Assembly (NCBI RefSeq): GCF_022878925.1
Contig: NZ_CP084626.1
Location: 2,852,001-2,916,000, forward strand
Length of the DNA stretch: 64,000 nucleotides
Direction of reading: 5' to 3'
From: Caballeronia sp. TF1N1
GTDB taxonomy: Bacteria; Pseudomonadota; Gammaproteobacteria; Burkholderiales; Burkholderiaceae
Part shown: in pieces, positions 8,886 through 16,252 of the stretch
How the letters are laid out: every line of letters begins with the position of its first letter
Numbering within the stretch: the first letter of the stretch is position 1
Program-made: the position numbers and the translations under genes
Notes under the pieces: model-generated
The model's database searches: none
The model's input: only the letters and a program-made list of their open reading frames with translations
Told to the model about the DNA's origin: nothing

Positions 8886-9446
8886 ATGTCTGCCAAGACC
8901 GGCCCTCGCGTGAAGGTCTGGGATCTTTGGGTCCGGCTCACACACTGGATCGTGGCGGGCGTCGTTTCATGGAATCTTTTTGGGCCAACAGACCAGACGC
9001 ATCGAGTGCTTGGCTATATCGCGGCGGGGTTGGTGCTGGCGCGTATCGTGTGGGGTTTCGTCGGTTCGCGGCATGCGCGCTTTGCCGCCTGGTGGCCGGG
9101 CGCCGCGCAGCTTCGTACCTATCTCCGTTCGCTTGCAGCGGGCAAGCCCCTACATCATGTCTCGCATAATCCATTGGGCGCGTTGATGGCCGTTGCGTTG
9201 TGGTTCCTGGTACTGGCGCTCGCGGTATCCGGCTGGATCATGCGGCTCGATGCCTTCTGGGGCGAAGACTGGCCACAAGAGATCCACACATGGCTGTCTT
9301 ATCTGATCGAAATATGCGTGTGCGTGCATGTCGTCGCGGCGGTGTCGATGAGCTTGTGGACACGAGAGAATTTAATCGGCGGGATGGTGACGGGACTCAA
9401 GCGCGTTAAACAGCACGATGAAAGCGATCGAGCAACTGATGCCTAA
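8886..9446 (+). CDS. Cytochrome b561-family di-haem membrane protein
   Basis: The protein has 186 residues and four predicted membrane helices: about 10-30, 40-60, 95-120 and 140-165. Candidate haem-ligand histidines are placed at helix ends: RLTHW, QTHRVLGY, EIHTWLSYL and VHVVAAV. The N-terminal 'KVWDLWVRLTHW' motif is typical of the bacterial cytochrome b561/b6 (DUF4405-like) family that exchanges electrons between the quinone pool and periplasmic c-type cytochromes. It follows the PepSY gene with a 12-base gap. The physiological partner is unknown; a c-type cytochrome is not encoded nearby. Confidence 0.87.
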   Translation: MSAKTGPRVKVWDLWVRLTHWIVAGVVSWNLFGPTDQTHRVLGYIAAGLVLARIVWGFVGSRHARFAAWWPGAAQLRTYLRSLAAGKPLHHVSHNPLGALMAVALWFLVLALAVSGWIMRLDAFWGEDWPQEIHTWLSYLIEICVCVHVVAAVSMSLWTRENLIGGMVTGLKRVKQHDESDRATDA

Positions 9447-9641
9447 GCGCGTCAGATTCAGCTAATCGGCAAATGACTGATAGATCGCTTGAGATTTAGG
9501 CAGCAACAAGCGGTGACGTCGGCGCACGAGCCGATTCTTTTAAGCATTAAACACTATCAGCAGCCTGCATTCGCTTTGGATAATTGAGTTAATCGCCCAT
9601 TCGGCGAGCCACCTCAGTTTGAAGAAGGAGCGAACTAAACG

Positions 9642-10541
9642 ATGTCTCACGCAGCGAAGCAACTGACGAAGATCGGCGTCTTCTACGATGGGAATTACTT
9701 TGATCTGGTGAGCAAGTACTACATGCACCAGCATCCGAAAAAAGCATGGCTTTCGATTCACGGTTTGCATGAATACATTCGCCACAGAGTAGCGCTTGTC
9801 GAGACAGTGGACGCGCGCGATTGTCAGGTGATCGACGCGCATTACTTCCGAGGCCGATTCTCAGCGCGCAAGAGCGCGGACAAAGGCCACGACATTCTGT
9901 TCAACGAGCGTGTACTCGACGACATCCTGATGCGGGAGAACGTCACGGCGCATTACTTCCCAATGAGCTTCGCTGGCAAGGAAAAGGGCATCGATGTCTG
10001 GCTGGCTCTTGAAGCGTTCGAGCTTTCCATTTACAAGCAGTTCAATGTGGTCGTCCTTATTGCAGGCGACAGTGATTACATACCGCTCGCGCGTAAGCTC
10101 AAGACGCTTGGTATTCGAGTAATGGTTGTTTGCTGGTCTTACTCATTCGAGACTACGACTAGAGAACAAAAGGGCGCAAATCCGAGCCAGATGTTGCTCA
10201 ACGAGGTGAGTTATCCATTGATGATGTCCGAGGTCATCGACCGGATGGATGACGCGCGAGGAGACGAGCGGGCCGTTTTGAGCGGGTTGTTTCAGATCAG
10301 ACGCGACAGGCCTCCGTCCTCTGGGGCAGCGGAGGATGTCTGGAAGATGGGCGTCATTGCAAGTCTGAAAGATCACTTCGGCTTCATCAAACCGGCAAGC
10401 GGTTCGAACACAAGCATCTACTTCCGATACGCCGTTCTGACGGATGCCGACCCGGATGGACTCGAAGAAGGCATGGAAGTGAGTTACCAGGCTAATGAAA
10501 CGCCGAGAGGCTTGCAGGCCGTGAAAGTTCGTACTGGCTAA
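9642..10541 (+). CDS. NYN-domain (PIN-like) ribonuclease with C-terminal cold-shock domain
   Basis: The protein has 299 residues. Residues 10-165 form a LabA/DUF88-type NYN domain. The acidic metal-binding residues are all present: D16 in VFYDGNYF, D118 in KGIDVWLALE, and D143/D145 in IAGDSDYIPL. After a linker of about 50 residues, 235-297 reads as an S1/cold-shock-like beta-barrel (MGVIASLKDHFGFIKPA, then IYFRY and GMEVSYQANETPRGLQAVKV). This pairing suggests an endoribonuclease with its own RNA-binding module. It is monocistronic, with an AAGGAG ribosome-binding site; the 195 bases upstream are more AT-rich than their surroundings. Cellular target is unknown. Confidence 0.85.
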   Translation: MSHAAKQLTKIGVFYDGNYFDLVSKYYMHQHPKKAWLSIHGLHEYIRHRVALVETVDARDCQVIDAHYFRGRFSARKSADKGHDILFNERVLDDILMRENVTAHYFPMSFAGKEKGIDVWLALEAFELSIYKQFNVVVLIAGDSDYIPLARKLKTLGIRVMVVCWSYSFETTTREQKGANPSQMLLNEVSYPLMMSEVIDRMDDARGDERAVLSGLFQIRRDRPPSSGAAEDVWKMGVIASLKDHFGFIKPASGSNTSIYFRYAVLTDADPDGLEEGMEVSYQANETPRGLQAVKVRTG

Positions 10542-10567
10542 ATTGTCGTTGGATCACAAATAAGAAC

Positions 10568-10591
10568 GGCCCGGTCGCACACGACCGGGCC
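10568..10591 (-). terminator. Hairpin terminator of the binding-protein gene
   Basis: A perfect 10-bp stem (GGCCCGGTCG / CGACCGGGCC) with a CACA loop. On the minus strand it is followed by GTTCTTATTT, a moderate U-run. It lies 21 bases past the binding-protein stop and may also stop the convergent NYN transcript. Confidence 0.7.
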
Positions 10592-10612
10592 ATCCAAAAC
10601 AGCCACTAAACC

Positions 10613-11761
10613 TTACTTCCCACCCACGCTCTGCAGCGTCGTCCACTTCCCGCCAACGACCTTATACAGCGTGATACCGCCGTTCTTCAGATCGCCCTTC
10701 GAGTCGTACGCCAGATGCTTCGTGGTCACGCCTTGCATGTCGGTCTTGGCAAGCAGCGGCAGATACTTTGCCGGGTCCGTCGAGTTGGCCGCCTTCATTG
10801 CGTTGAACATGGCCATTGCACCGTCGTAGGCGTAGGGCGAGTACGTCTCTACGTCTTCGTTGAAGCGCTTCTTGTACTTCGCCGTGTAGTCCGCGCCGCC
10901 AGGCATCTGGTCCATCGGCAGGCCGGCGAGCGATGCCACCGTGCCATCGGCCGCGTCGCCCGCGATCTTGATGAAGGTGTCGGTCTTGACCATCTCGCCC
11001 GCCATCAGCGGTGCACGAAAGCCAAGCGTCTTCATTTGCTTGGCCATCGGCGCGGCTTGCGAATCCGCGCCGCCGTAGTACACGAGGTCAGGATTCGACG
11101 ACTTGATCTTGGTCAGAATCGCCTTGAAGTCGACAGCCTTGTCGTTCGTGAATTCGCGCACGACGATGTTGCCGCCCGACGCCTTCGCTGCCTTCTCGAA
11201 CTGGTCGGCGAGACCCTGGCCGTAAGCCGTGCGGTCATCGACGATGGCGATCTTCTTCACTTTCAGCGTCTTCACCGCAAACTCGCCCGCGACCGAGCCT
11301 TGCTGCGTGTCGGACGTCATCATGCGGAAGGCCGTCTTGAAGCCTTGCGTGGTGTACTCCGGCGCGGTTGCCATCGCGATTTCGGGGATGCCGGCATTCG
11401 CATAGATGCGCGATGCCGGAATGGTCGTGCCCGAGTTGAAGTGGCCGAGCATGCCCTTGATGCCGTCGTCGACGAGCTTCTGCGCGACGGTCGTGCCCGT
11501 GCGCGGGTCGGCCTGATCGTCCGCCGAATCGAGCACGATGCGAACCGGCTTGCCGCCGATCACCGGCTTCGTGGCGTTGAAGTCCTCGACCGCGAGCGTG
11601 ATGCCGTTCTGGAAATCCTTGCCGTAGTGCGCCTGCGCACCGGTCATCGGCCCGGCGAAGCCGACCTTCACATCTTCTGCTGTTTGCGCGAACGCAGTCC
11701 CCGCGAGCGACAGGCCGGCGAGCGTCAGGGCGGCTGCCAGCTTGTTCATCGTGTGCTTCAT
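10613..11761 (-). CDS. Branched-chain amino acid ABC transporter periplasmic binding protein (LivK-like)
   Basis: The protein has 382 residues. The start at 11761 (MKHTMNKLAAALTLAGLSLAGTAFA) has AGGAGA five bases before it and gives a clean signal peptide ending at AFA. The mature part starts EDVKVGFAGPMTGAQAHYGKD, the usual LivJ/LivK opening, and continues with VRIVLDSADDQADPRTGTTVAQKLVDDGIKGMLGHFNSGTTIPASRIY. This is a type-I periplasmic binding fold that captures Leu/Ile/Val or related amino acids. No permease or ATPase is adjacent, so it is an orphan component that may serve a Liv system elsewhere. It sits 92 bases downstream of putA on the same strand; a shared transcript is possible. 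Confidence 0.92.
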   Translation of the reverse strand: MKHTMNKLAAALTLAGLSLAGTAFAQTAEDVKVGFAGPMTGAQAHYGKDFQNGITLAVEDFNATKPVIGGKPVRIVLDSADDQADPRTGTTVAQKLVDDGIKGMLGHFNSGTTIPASRIYANAGIPEIAMATAPEYTTQGFKTAFRMMTSDTQQGSVAGEFAVKTLKVKKIAIVDDRTAYGQGLADQFEKAAKASGGNIVVREFTNDKAVDFKAILTKIKSSNPDLVYYGGADSQAAPMAKQMKTLGFRAPLMAGEMVKTDTFIKIAGDAADGTVASLAGLPMDQMPGGADYTAKYKKRFNEDVETYSPYAYDGAMAMFNAMKAANSTDPAKYLPLLAKTDMQGVTTKHLAYDSKGDLKNGGITLYKVVGGKWTTLQSVGGK

Positions 11762-11853
11762 AGCTTCTCCTAGTACCAGTGTGAATGGCAGCTCGTCGCC
11801 GGGATCGCCGTGCCTGCTGCCGTTTGTTTGAATCGAGCGCGAGAGGATACTTC

Positions 11854-14800
11854 TCAACCGATCGTCATCAAATTCGCATTGCCGCCCGCCGCCGCCGTGT
11901 TCACGCTCACCGAGCGTTCCGTCAGCAGACGTTCGAGCGCATAGTCTTCGCCGTCATGATCAGCATCGGCGAATGTTCCCGCCGCCACGCCCTGCACCGA
12001 TACGATCGGTCCCGGGCGCTTCGCGACTTCCTTCACGAGCGACAACAGTTCGTCGCTGTCGCCTTCGAACAGCACGGCATCGAACTCCGCCGCCGCGTCT
12101 TTCCTGACCGCCGCATACGGCTTGAGCGATGCCGGCAGCGACGCCGCCAACTGCTCGCCCGCCGAACCGGCGAACAGCGCCTTGTTGCCCGTTGCCAGCA
12201 CGGCGGCAAACTGCGCCCGCGCGCCGCTCGGGGTTGCCGCCACGCACAGCACCGTGCCGCGCGCGCCGAGCGTGTACGTGTTGCGCTCGCCGGTCGGACC
12301 GGACAGCACGGCCGTCGCGCCCGCGAGCACGTGTTGCAGATAACCGTCGCAACGCGCCGCGGTCTGCGGATCGCGTTCGCCGATCGACCAGTCGCGCAGC
12401 GCCGTGAGAGCGGCGGTCGGGGCATCGGCGGATGCCGCCTTGTCCACCACGAGCGCGCTTGCCAGCGACTTCGGCAATCCAGTGGGACGCTTGGCCAGCA
12501 AGCGCTGCAAGTACAACGCGCCGCCCGCCTTCGGACCCGTGCCCGACAAACCTTCGCCGCCGAACGGCTGCACGCCGACCACCGCGCCGATCACATTGCG
12601 GTTCACGTAGATGTTGCCCACGTGCGCGCGCGAGATCACATGCGCGATGGTTTCGTCGATCCGCGTGTGGATGCCGAGCGTCAGTCCATAACCGGTCGAC
12701 CGAATTTGGTCGAGGAGTTTATCAAGAGACGAACGGCGGTAACGCACCACATGAAGCACCGGGCCGAAGACCTCGCGCTTGAGTTCGTCGATGCCGTCGA
12801 GTTCGATCAGCGTCGGCGGCACGAATGTGCCTTGCGCGCAACCGTCCGGCAGCGGCAGTTGCACGACCTTGCGGCCCTTCTCGCGCATCTGCGCAACGTG
12901 CGCGTCGATGCCGCGTTTCGCGTCGGCATCGATCACGGGACCGACATCCGCCGACAGCCGGTCAGGATTGCCCACCGCGAGTTGCTTCATCGCGCCGGTC
13001 AGCATTTCGAGCGTGCGATCCGCGACATCGTCTTGCAGACAAAGAACGCGTAGCGCCGAGCAGCGTTGACCCGCCGAGTCGAACGACGACTGCATGACGT
13101 CCGCGACGACCTGTTCCGCAAGCGCCGAGGAATCGACGATCATCGCGTTCTGGCCGCCGGTTTCGGCGATGAGCGGAATCGGGCGGCCGTCCGGATCGAG
13201 CCGTTCGGACAGCGTCTTGTTGATGAGGCGCGCGACCTCGGTCGAGCCGGTGAACATCACGGCGCGCGTGCGCGGGTCGGCGACGAGCGCTGCGCCCACG
13301 GTTTCACCGTTGCCCGGCAACAGTTGCACGGCGCCCGGCGGCACGCCCGCTTCGCGCAGAATGCGCACGGCTTGCGCGGCGATCAGCGGCGTTTGCTCGG
13401 CTGGCTTCGCGAGCACCGGATTGCCAGCCGCGAGCGCCGCCGCGACCTGACCCATGAAAATCGCGAGCGGGAAGTTCCACGGGCTGATGCAGACCACCGG
13501 TCCGAGCGGACGATGCGTGTCGTTCGAAAATTCCTCGCGAATCTGTGCGGAGTAATAGCGCAGGAAGTCGATAGCCTCGCGAATCTCCGATACCGCGTTC
13601 GCCAGCGACTTGCCGGCTTCGCGCACGACGAGGCCCATCAGCGTGTGCATCTGCGCTTCGAGCAAGTCGGCGGCGCGCGTGAGGCAGTCGGCGCGGTCAT
13701 CGACGGGCGTCGCTTGCCAGATCGGCGCGGCGGCCACCGCGTTGGCGATCGCGGCGCCAACTTGTTCCTTCGACGCTTCCACCACCGTGCCGACGAGATC
13801 GCGCAGATCGGCGGGATTGCGAATGTCGCGTGCGACGCCGTTGTGCGGATCGTCGCCTTCGAGCATCGGCTCGGCGCGCCACTGATGATTCGCGCTCGCG
13901 AGCAACGCCGACGACAGCGACGCCAGGCGATGCTCGTTCGACAAGTCCAGACCCATCGAATTGGGCCGCTCGTCCCCGTACAACTGACGCGGCAGCGGAA
14001 TCTTCGCGTGCGGCGCGCCGAGCGGCACGATCTTCTGCGCTTCGTCGATCGGGTCTTCGACGAGATCCTTCACGGGGATGGATTCATCGGCAATACGGTT
14101 CACGAACGATGTGTTCGCGCCGTTTTCGAGCAGACGCCGCACGAGATACGCGAGCAGCGTTTCGTGCGTGCCGACCGGCGCATACACGCGGCATGGCCGG
14201 TTCAGCTTGTCGCGGCCCGTGACTTCTTCATAGAGCGGTTCACCCATGCCGTGCAGGCACTGAAACTCGTACTGGCCGGGATAGTAATTCTGTCCCGCGA
14301 GGTGATAGATAGCCGACAGCGTGAACGCGTTGTGCGTCGCGAACTGCGGATAGACGGCATCCGGCGCGCCGAGCAGTTTTTTCGCGCAAGCAAGATACGA
14401 GATGTCCGTATAAATCTTGCGCGTATAAACCGGATAGCCTTCGAGGCCGTCCACTTGCGCGCGCTTGATTTCGGTATCCCAATACGCGCCCTTCACGAGA
14501 CGAATCATCAGCCGATGCCGGCTGCGGCGCGCCAGGTCGATCAGGTAATCGATCACGAACGGGCAGCGTTTCTGATAACCCTGCACCACGAAGCCGATGC
14601 CGTTCCAGCCCGCGAGCGCCGGGTCGAAGCACAGCGCTTCGAGCAGATCGAGCGAGATTTCAAGGCGATCCGCTTCTTCCGCGTCGATGTTCAGGCCAAT
14701 GTCGTAACGACGCGCGAGCAGCGCCAGCGCGCGCACGCGCGGCAGCAGTTCGCTCATGGTGCGTTCCTGCTGCGAACGCGAATAACGCGGATGCAGCGCC

Positions 14801-15783
14801 GAGAGCTTGATCGAGATGCCCGGGCCTTCGTAGATGCCGCGCCCGCCCGCCGCCTTGCCGATAGCGTGAATCGCCTGCTCGTAGGACGCGTAGTAACGCT
14901 GCGCGTCTTCCTCGGTGGTCGCTGCTTCGCCCAGCATGTCGTAGGAATAGCGGAAACCGCGCGCCTCGAACTTGCGACTGTTCGCGAGCGCTTCGGAGAT
15001 GGTCTCGCCGGTGACGAACTGCTCGCCCATGAGGCGCATCGCCATGTCCACACCCTTGCGGATCAGCGGCTCGCCGCCTTTGCCGATCATGCGCGTCAAC
15101 GCCGACGACAAACCGGCCTCGCTATTCGTCGTGACGAGCTTGCCGGTGATCATCAAGCCCCACGTCGCCGCATTCACGAACAGCGACGGCGCCTGGCCCA
15201 TGTGCGAACGCCAGTCGCCCTTGCTGATCTTGTCGCGGATGAGCGCGTCGCGGGTCGCGCGGTCGGGAATGCGCAGCAGCGCTTCGGCGAGACACATCAG
15301 CGCAACGCCTTCCTGACTCGACAGCGAGAACTCGTGGATCAACCCTTCCACGCCGCCGCCCGTGCTCTTCGCGCGCAAGGCTTCGACGAGTCTGGTCGCG
15401 AGCTTTTCGGTATCGGCGGAAACGCTGGCCGGCAAGCGCGCTTGTCCGATCAGGAACGGCACGCATTCGGGTTCCGGGCGACGATACGCCGCCGTGATCG
15501 CCGCGCGCAACACCGACTGCGGTTGCACGTTCTGCGCGAAATCGAGGAAAGGTTGCGGCGCGCTGTCGTCATCGCCCTCGACGGCTACGGTCTCGCCGGG
15601 TTCGCCCGAGCCGTTCGTGCCCGAGAGTTCCGGCGGAAGCTGACCATGCTCGATACGCTCCAGATAGGCAAAGATCGCCTGCTTGATGAGCCAGTGAGGA
15701 GTGCGCTCGAGCCGGGTCGCGGCATCTCTGAGCCGTGAACGCAGCAGATCGTCGACTTTGACGCCAAGGGTTGTGCTCGCCAT
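11854..15783 (-). CDS. putA: Trifunctional transcriptional regulator / proline dehydrogenase / P5C dehydrogenase
   Basis: The protein has 1309 residues, the usual length of trifunctional PutA. Residues 1-47 are a ribbon-helix-helix DNA-binding domain (TTLGVKVDDLLRSRLRDAATRL). Proline dehydrogenase (FAD barrel) spans about 220-510, with RLVKGAYWDTEIKRAQ. The aldehyde dehydrogenase part (about 560-1020) has GSTEVARLIN, the AETGGQNA motif and the catalytic cysteine in FDSAGQRCSAL (about residue 908). A C-terminal beta/alpha region completes it. It oxidises proline to glutamate at the inner membrane, channels the intermediate, and in family members represses its own gene when proline is absent. 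Translation starts at 15783; the upstream 300 bases should contain the operator. Confidence 0.97.
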   Translation of the reverse strand: MASTTLGVKVDDLLRSRLRDAATRLERTPHWLIKQAIFAYLERIEHGQLPPELSGTNGSGEPGETVAVEGDDDSAPQPFLDFAQNVQPQSVLRAAITAAYRRPEPECVPFLIGQARLPASVSADTEKLATRLVEALRAKSTGGGVEGLIHEFSLSSQEGVALMCLAEALLRIPDRATRDALIRDKISKGDWRSHMGQAPSLFVNAATWGLMITGKLVTTNSEAGLSSALTRMIGKGGEPLIRKGVDMAMRLMGEQFVTGETISEALANSRKFEARGFRYSYDMLGEAATTEEDAQRYYASYEQAIHAIGKAAGGRGIYEGPGISIKLSALHPRYSRSQQERTMSELLPRVRALALLARRYDIGLNIDAEEADRLEISLDLLEALCFDPALAGWNGIGFVVQGYQKRCPFVIDYLIDLARRSRHRLMIRLVKGAYWDTEIKRAQVDGLEGYPVYTRKIYTDISYLACAKKLLGAPDAVYPQFATHNAFTLSAIYHLAGQNYYPGQYEFQCLHGMGEPLYEEVTGRDKLNRPCRVYAPVGTHETLLAYLVRRLLENGANTSFVNRIADESIPVKDLVEDPIDEAQKIVPLGAPHAKIPLPRQLYGDERPNSMGLDLSNEHRLASLSSALLASANHQWRAEPMLEGDDPHNGVARDIRNPADLRDLVGTVVEASKEQVGAAIANAVAAAPIWQATPVDDRADCLTRAADLLEAQMHTLMGLVVREAGKSLANAVSEIREAIDFLRYYSAQIREEFSNDTHRPLGPVVCISPWNFPLAIFMGQVAAALAAGNPVLAKPAEQTPLIAAQAVRILREAGVPPGAVQLLPGNGETVGAALVADPRTRAVMFTGSTEVARLINKTLSERLDPDGRPIPLIAETGGQNAMIVDSSALAEQVVADVMQSSFDSAGQRCSALRVLCLQDDVADRTLEMLTGAMKQLAVGNPDRLSADVGPVIDADAKRGIDAHVAQMREKGRKVVQLPLPDGCAQGTFVPPTLIELDGIDELKREVFGPVLHVVRYRRSSLDKLLDQIRSTGYGLTLGIHTRIDETIAHVISRAHVGNIYVNRNVIGAVVGVQPFGGEGLSGTGPKAGGALYLQRLLAKRPTGLPKSLASALVVDKAASADAPTAALTALRDWSIGERDPQTAARCDGYLQHVLAGATAVLSGPTGERNTYTLGARGTVLCVAATPSGARAQFAAVLATGNKALFAGSAGEQLAASLPASLKPYAAVRKDAAAEFDAVLFEGDSDELLSLVKEVAKRPGPIVSVQGVAAGTFADADHDGEDYALERLLTERSVSVNTAAAGGNANLMTIG

Positions 15784-16096
15784 GATTCCTTCGTTTGCCG
15801 GACGTGCTCACCCGGCGGTAGACCTAAAAGTTGGCGAATCGTACTCCGCTGAAATAAAAGGTGCAACCGACAATTTCGAGAGGGTTGCACCATGTTGGAA
15901 CCCTTGTGGGACAAGGCTTTGCGGGATGCAACGCCGAACGGACATTGGCGGAAATCACCTAGTAGTTTCCCTAGGCGTTTTTATTTTGGGACATGCCCTA
16001 AGTAATTGCCCGAGTGCAGCCGATATAAACGCCATGCGCGCCGTCGGCGCCACATTCCGCGGAGGACCACCGCGGGGCTCTCGGAGAATAACGAGC
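15784..16096. promoter_or_regulatory. Divergent control region putA / small membrane protein
   Basis: These 313 bases have no gene. They are more AT-rich than the flanks and must serve putA (leftward) and the 51-codon gene (rightward). The striking element is the dyad at 15958-15975, listed separately. An AT-rich run (GTTTTTATTTTGGG) follows the dyad on the plus strand, and GATATAAACG near 16021 could be a -10 region. Confidence 0.5.
15958..15975. promoter_or_regulatory. CCTAG-N8-CTAGG dyad (candidate operator)
   Basis: An inverted repeat, CCTAG-TAGTTTCC-CTAGG. Read on the minus strand it is TAGGGAAACTACTAGG, which matches 13 of 16 bases of the element at 44767-44784. CTAG is rare in this DNA, so the repetition is notable. 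The spacing and symmetry would suit a dimeric helix-turn-helix regulator; which one is not known. Confidence 0.5.
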
Positions 16097-16252
16097 ATGA
16101 GCACTTGGATGGTGATAGCCAGCGTTTGGGTGATGTTCGCAGTGTGCGTCGTCTTGTTTGTGCGAGGCGCATCGCCGCATGTAGGCCGTTCGGACGATCT
16201 GCACGACGACCTCGAATCCGCATCTGGAAGCGCCACGCGCGCCGAGTATTAG
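16097..16252 (+). CDS. Small single-pass membrane protein
   Basis: The predicted protein has 51 residues: one hydrophobic helix (WMVIASVWVMFAVCVVLFV, residues 4-22) and an acidic/polar tail (GRSDDLHDDLESASGS). The ATG at 16097 has GGAGA nine bases upstream. The stop codon overlaps the priA stop on the opposite strand by three bases. No family recognised. The good ribosome-binding site, plausible topology and the operator-like dyad 120 bases upstream support a real gene, but no homology can be shown here. Confidence 0.6.
   Translation: MSTWMVIASVWVMFAVCVVLFVRGASPHVGRSDDLHDDLESASGSATRAEY

Noticed and set aside
13066..15738. 890-codon open frame antisense to putA
   Set aside because: It is the mirror of a full trifunctional PutA with clear motifs; long antisense frames are common in GC-rich DNA. 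No ribosome-binding site and an Arg/His-rich composition without domain resemblance.
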